A stretch of 64,000 nt of DNA from contig CANTUQ010000017.1 of NCBI GenBank assembly GCA_947683425.1, forward strand, positions 1,674,001 to 1,738,000, in the 5' to 3' direction. Numbering within the stretch: position 1 is the stretch's first letter; every line of letters starts with the position of its first letter. The position numbers were made by a program, and so were the translations under genes. The DNA is from Excoecaria cochinchinensis (Eukaryota > Streptophyta > Magnoliopsida > Malpighiales > Euphorbiaceae). Below are positions 58,721-64,000 of the stretch, in pieces. Under the pieces are notes generated by a model. It did not search any database and was not told the origin of the DNA. It was given only the letters and a program-made list of their open reading frames with translations.

Positions 58721-59520
58721 CACCCCTTTCTACAGCACCTGTGTATCCTAGACCCCTTCTGTCCTTTTGACCCTTGGTGGTGACAACTGTTGGCATCCCC
58801 TGAGAATTCTTGCCCAGTCCTGCGCCAGGAAGGAACGACATCTTTTTCATCATATTTAGCACTTGGGGGCTCTCTTCCTTCTGCTCTTCCTCGCCTATCA
58901 TGGCAATATGAAACCCACTAGACGGCTGCCTAGCGATCTCCAGTACTGAAACCTGATTCTCCCGGGCAGCCCTTATAGTCACAATCTGGCCCTCATGAGG
59001 TATTTTTACCATCTGGTGAAGTGTAGAGGGGACTCCACCCAACTTATGAAACCATGGTCTACCTAGAAGAGCTGAGAAATTGGCGGGTATAGGCAGTACC
59101 ACAAACTCCACTTCTGATTCTACGGGCCCCGTCTTCACTACTGCCGTGAATGTCCCCGAAGCATGTCTACGCGAGTTGTCATAAGCTGTGATAGTGAGAT
59201 CAGATTTGTCTAACATATCCTCTGTCACTCCAAAAGCCGCCATTGCTACCTGTGGGCACACATTTATCGAAGAGCCATCATCTACCATTACGCAAGCAGT
59301 ATGCTTCTGGTTAATCTGTGCTCTTATGTACAGAGGGCGATTATGGTTGCGGCCTTCTGCCGGCAAATCAGCACTGGTAAAGACAACATTTTCTCCTGAT
59401 TCTCCTTTCACTACATCCAGAAGTTCCGTAGGCGAGATAGTTGTTGCCACAGTTGCCTCGCATAAAGCCTCTACCACCTTCTGCTTATGCGATGGCGACT
59501 GTCTCAAAAGATCCCATATG
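58720..59520 (-). pseudogene. protease and G-patch of element C
   Basis: Active site VMVDDGSSINVCP (59268-59282), then LLGRPWFH. G-patch segment MMKKMSFLPGAGLGKNSQG to RRGLG at 58743-58853. In betaretroviruses a G-patch also sits at the protease C-terminus, so the arrangement is comparable. The frame is open here and reads on out of register to 58593. Confidence 0.85.
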
Positions 59521-61196
59521 TAAATCTGAGCCGGCGTCATTTTTAGTTGCGTAACGATCGGATCTTCTTCCGGCTCTTTTCCCTTTCTGCCCTCAACCGA
59601 CTCCTGGGGCTTCTCAACTTCTGGAGCTACCCTTCTACTGCGGGTCACAGCTCCTACCTCTTTCTTCTTTGCTTCTTCTCCTTCCTCTTTCGAGTTCCAC
59701 AGGTCAGAAAATACTCCAGAATTATCATTTTCAGTTCCACTATCATCAATGGACCAGCAATCGATCACTGCAGCGGGAAGCCCTTCTTCACTCCCCTCAT
59801 GGAGGTTCGTGACAGCAGTGTGGACATCGTTACCGTACAATTCCCTTAACACAAACTCATCGGGCAAACTGGACCCGATCATGTTCATTGGCGGGGGCAT
59901 ACTGTTCTACACAGCCTTCTTTTGACCCCCTCTCTTCTCTGGGTTAGTGATCTATTTTGATTCAATGAGATCTTGGATTGCGTGCCTCAACGTCTTACAA
60001 TTATCAGTTATATGCCCATTGTGCTAATGATATGCACAATACTCATCATCCTTATGTCCTGGCGTGCCTTGAGTTCTAGCAGGCTTGGGTGGCAAAGGCT
60101 GTAACTTACCCTCTTTCATCAATCTTCTCAGCACCCATAATAAAGACCTTCTAAGATTGGAAAAAAGCCTTGGGGTAGCATTAGCAGCTGATACCTCAGC
60201 AGTCTTCCGTGCGCCACTAGCGAAACCTATTGGTCTATTTGCTCCCTGGCTACTGCTACCTCTCTTGGGATAGTTCTCATTAGCTGCTCTCTTAACAAGG
60301 TGTTCTCCCTCGGCCTCAATGGCGATGTCCTTCAGAGACTCCCAGTCTTTTAGTCCTTTCATCCTCAATCCTTCTCTCAAATACGGGCTCGCGTTTTTAA
60401 TGAAAAGCCATATTTGATCCTGAGTATTCGGTTTCCTCTTCATTTCCATAACCCGATTCCTCCATCGGGTTAAATACTCATGGAAGGACTCGCCTCCCTT
60501 CTGCTGTAACAGTTCCAGGTCCTTCAGGATCACTTCTATCCTTGTACTGCAGTCGTACTGCCTCAAAAACTCCTCCTTCAATAAATCCCAGTCCTCCTTG
60601 GTCCGGCGATCGAGCCCATGGTACCAATCTATTGCTGGGCCAATCAAACTCAGGCAAAAGTACTCAATCTTCTGCTTTTTTGTCAGAATGGTGCCCTCAT
60701 CACCAGCGAGTACTGCTTTATGTGTGCCATGGGGTAGAAAGTGCCATCAAACTTCGAAACATCCGGCATTTTAAAGTTCATTGGGACTAGATCCTCTACT
60801 TCTAACTCCTTGTCTTCTGGGTTCATTCCTCTCCTTCATCTTCTTCCAGATGGCTTCTTCAGTTTGAGGGGCTTTCCCTTTTTCAGACATACGTTCCTCA
60901 TATTCTTCATCTTCCCAATCATCATCTAACCTTGGGACTGGTCTTCCCCATTGTGCCCCTGAAGTAGTGGCTCTTAAGTTTACAGGTGGCATGCGAATTT
61001 CCTCTTGGGGGTCTTCTCTGACCTCCCCCCTTTCATTATTTCTCATAGAAGGAGGTGGTGGGTTCTGTGGGGCCGTTTGCTGACCTATAGCGGCCATCAT
61101 CGCCATCATACGGTTCTCAAACTCTTCAAGCCTTCGGCCAACTTCTTCTGCTATCATTGCCCTAGTGGCATCTGCCCCTCTTGGTGAATTGGCCAT
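59521..61196 (-). pseudogene. gag of element C
   Basis: ATG 61196 (MANSPRGADATRAM, with a helical AEEVGRRLEEFENRM). The capsid block PAIDWYHGLDRRTKEDWDLL and RIEVILKDLELLQQKGG is at 60640-60480. A longer middle region than in A. The Cys/His motif CAYH, stop, HNGH lies near 60020. Frameshifts at about 60830 and 60690, and TAG codons at about 60020, 59950 and 59910, the first two where A has Gln. An acidic tail precedes the protease. Confidence 0.87.
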
Positions 61197-62108
61197 TTCT
61201 TCAGGTAAAGAAAACTGAGCTGAAGTAGCGTAGTTGGTTTTAGAAGAAGTTTTCGGATACTCTACCCTTTTTGGTAACTCGAAGAATGGATTTCTGCGTA
61301 GTCACCCCCGAGACCCTCTTGTCCACCTAGGCGAATCTATGATGGCTGAAAAACACAAAGGGTCAAGATGATGCATGAATGTGCTAAGATGCATGATCGT
61401 GCTATGCAACATTTGCAAAACACATGCAAGCACATAGGTCCTTCCAACCTTGTTACTCCCGCACACGAGGTCATAGTCTCTTTCCTAGGTGGGATTAATC
61501 CATGGGTTAACAGGGAACCCGATGGACGCGCATGGTGCACGGTGAAAAACCGACAGCATAAGCTCTCCTAACTAATGCACAAGCACATGGGTTATGATCG
61601 TAAGGTATTTAGGCAGCCCGAACAAATTGACATGGGCCTATCAGGGCATGAAAGCCTTTGATTAGGTTACTAATCAAATTATCTGGGCTTGTTCAATATA
61701 TAATGATCCACATAGCAAGCATAGTATTAAGGTTTATACCACCTAGGGGAAGTAACTATTTCCATTACATGAGCTTCATTCAAAAGGTGGTGTTACTTTA
61801 AGGCTACCCAAGCATGGTCCCTGCCAACGGGTCTAGCTCATCACGAGCGTAATGACCGATTGGGTCACCATTTAATATACCATGATGGTACGATGTTTGG
61901 GCTGGTGATTATCCTTAACACTTCCCTATATTGAGTGAACGTAGAGTCGTGCTTTGGGAACGCACCGGGGCTAAAAGAGGGACCAAACTAGCATAGATCT
62001 AAGGCTCTAATGTGATGCAATGCAGTTTTGAAAGAAGGTGAAATTTTTAAACTGAAACTCAATTATAATTTTTAATCAAGGTACTTTTGAATCGAAGTCT
62101 CGAGTATA
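61197..62108 (-). other. 5' untranslated leader of element C
   Basis: About 0.9 kb without coding capacity, homologous to 6378-7273 of element A. Conserved segments include GGTGGGATTA, AGCATGGTCCCTGCC, TAGCTCATCACGAGC and GTTAAGGATAATCACCAGCC. Probably holds packaging signals; not identifiable individually. Confidence 0.75.
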
Positions 62109-62126
62109 TCCCCAGCGGAGTCGCCA
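62109..62126 (-). other. primer binding site of element C, tRNA-Arg type
   Basis: Minus TGGCGACTCCGCTGGGGA, one base inside the LTR edge at 62128. Differs from element A by one base. Confidence 0.82.
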
Positions 62127-62127
62127 C

Positions 62128-64000
62128 TGTGACGCGCGCCGAACCCCTTGGCCTCCCGAAAGCCCGATTTAGGGCGATCAGGATGGGATTCATTTAAACT
62201 TGTAAGGTATTTACAAGTGCGTCTATTTTTAGCAACAATGAGGTTTCTTGGACTCGCCACCCAATAGAACATTGGGAAGGGTCGTCTAGCCAGAGAGATC
62301 TTGGAGGTCTCAGCCTCTACCCCCTGGAGCCTAGGATTTGTAAATTTAAGTCTTTTGGTGAGACTCAAGAGGTGTCTTGGAAGTCCTAGACCTCTCGCCT
62401 CATTGAGCCCCAAAGACCAGAGTGAGTTCGGGACTTCTCATTTATTTATACCTTGATCAATATTATAATTAAGTTTTGAATTCATTGTTTCACCAATTTT
62501 CCACACGATGCATTTAATTAAAGCGCAATCATTCACATCAAAAGTGATAAGTAAAACATTATTAAAACAAACATTCTCAGAATAAATTACAATAAAACTA
62601 AGGGCGGAATACAACCCCCATTAAAAAAATATATATAAATCATACAAAAAATTGGGATATTCATTTGGAGTGAGGACATTGGTCCTGCCATGCATATTTA
62701 TTATAAAACATTTTTTTGATGTGATGGTTTTATTTTGGATGGAGAAAATTGAGATATTGGTCCCATTTTTCTTTAGGAAAAATTCTAAATTAATTACTAT
62801 AAAGTGTTTTGGCCCCTTTTTACTTTAACGACATTGAAATAATCTTAATAATAACATGAATAAAATGCAAGAGTGAAGAAAGAACTCGTATGGAAATCCT
62901 TAGATTAGCTCGACCCTCATCATTTACAACTTCAACTCCAAATTGTCAGAAAATAACTCATAGGAAAAAAAACATGTCAGTGCCAAAATCGCTGAATAAA
63001 GTAAAGAAAAGAAAAATATAGGAGACTTTAAGAGAAATAAGTTAAAAGATAAAAAAGGTAACAAATGAAAACAATTAATATAAGCCAATTAAAATCATAC
63101 AAATGCTAATCCAGAATGTTTACCCTCGGATTTTACCTTTTAGGGTGAATATCGAATGGTTTAAGTCCCCGCACGCTCCACAAGGATCAAATAAAACTGA
63201 TCAAAAATAAGAAAATTTGTATTTTCCCTTCTGTAAAATTTGATAACGATCGAGTGTTTGAATTAGCTGTATTGATGGAAACGAATGAATTTCGTTACCT
63301 CAATTGGCTTAATTCACAAGAAGAATTTGAGTAAATCAATTAATTGGAAGAATTTTTAACAAGTAAAATAAGTAGAGATTTTATAAATCTTTTATAAATT
63401 GCTCACAAAAAAAATTCTAGTCTCTCAAAAAGTGTTTAATTTTTCCACCCAAAAATTTGTCAAATTTTCTAACCCCTAAAAATGAATTTTACCTCCCAAT
63501 TTATAGAATTTTAGAGATAAAATTAGATAAGCATCAGTTTTGAGTTTGAATTTTAAAAGGAGTCTTTAAAATTCAAACTTTAACCAAATCTTAACCCACA
63601 TTTGAAGGATAAGAGATAAAATTTCATGAAATCCGGCGATAACTGATTAGATCCACTACAGACGGGAATCCCTGCAACTACCGACAGGCGTCTCTACTAA
63701 GGGCACGCGTGGAAATTTGGCTACAGAAGGGCCGTAATGCGGGACTAGGGACGGGCATCCCTACTCAGACACGTGTTCGTCCCTAGCTACAGACGGGCCG
63801 CATCGCGGGACTAGGGATGGGCGTCCCTATTCAGACACGTGTCCGTCCCTAGCTACAGACGGGCAGTCCCTACTATGCATATAGATGGGGATCACCCTAA
63901 GTAGGGACGGCCATCCCGTCTGTGGAGCAAAAATTCCTTTTTCAACCAAAATTTCCCAAACTCTTTCAAAACCTCACACTACAGCGAAAAAGATTTTAAT
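62128..64000 (-). repeat. 5' LTR of element C, cut by the window end
   Basis: Plus TGTGACGCGCGCC is the LTR 3' edge beside the primer site. By comparison with the 3' LTR about 118 bp remain beyond base 64000. It includes a PBS-like TGGCGAGTCC (62250-62259), the conserved block (63111-63130), a TATA-like site (near 63500) and a GACGGGC cluster (63650-63930). Confidence 0.87.

Larger units (their letters stand above)
37642..64000 (-). mobile_element. Tat/Ogre-type element C (~17 kb), with nested element F
   Basis: Minus order: 5' LTR (62128 to past 64000), primer site, leader, gag, protease plus G-patch, RT, RNase H, second RNase H, integrase, antisense extra gene (53201-54503, plus), sense extra gene (52010 down to about 40490, split by F), tandem repeats, PPT, 3' LTR (37642-39629). 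The two LTRs match nearly throughout (38130-39510 against 62610-64000), which ties both ends to one element. Size without F is about 17 kb, in the Ogre range. Stops and frameshifts occur in all genes. Confidence 0.85.

Overview
Plant nuclear repeat DNA, very probably from an angiosperm. I recognise no cellular protein gene, tRNA or rRNA gene in the 64 kb. Almost every base belongs to nested Ty3/gypsy LTR retrotransposons of two lineages. One is the large Tat/Ogre-type lineage: GAG-PR-RT-RH-aRH-INT, a primer site starting TGGCGACTC, extra ORFs, and tandem repeats before the polypurine tract. The other is chromodomain-carrying chromoviruses of Del/Tekay type, with an initiator-tRNA-Met-like primer site. 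Every coding region seen is interrupted by stops or frameshifts, so these are decaying copies.

Layout. 1-9347: Tat element A (minus), cut off by the window start, pol to gag, then its 5' LTR. 9348-9713: a stub of another Tat LTR. 9714-17877: internally deleted Tat element B (plus), with two LTRs and a 57-bp tandem array. 17878-20637: two chromovirus LTR pieces in opposite orientation (the minus one is called H). 20638-27190: 3' half of Tat element D (plus), with an 86-bp array and its 3' LTR. 27191-35303: chromovirus E (minus), both LTRs clipped. 35304-37641: a Tat LTR, G (plus). 37642-64000: a very large Tat element C (minus, about 17 kb without its insertion), running off the window inside its 5' LTR. 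Chromovirus F (40785-50232) sits inside C and is flanked by a perfect 5-bp target duplication GTGTC.

How the parts fit. Element C is the most informative. Besides gag-pol it carries two extra genes between integrase and the 3' LTR. One is an antisense, intron-containing gene resembling plant-mobile-domain/DUF7745 proteins. The other is a sense gene resembling Athila ORF1. They are transcribed divergently from an apparent promoter interval of about 200 bp that has a TATA box facing each way.

A second theme is clusters of short palindromes at fixed places in the LTRs. Tat LTRs carry a CpG-rich island about 200 bp from the LTR start. Three chromovirus LTR families carry palindrome arrays about 1.0-1.5 kb from the LTR start, with different sequences in each family.

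All homology statements rest on reading the sequence and on knowledge of the families; no database search was run. Boundaries without TG/CA ends, primer sites or target duplications are approximate.
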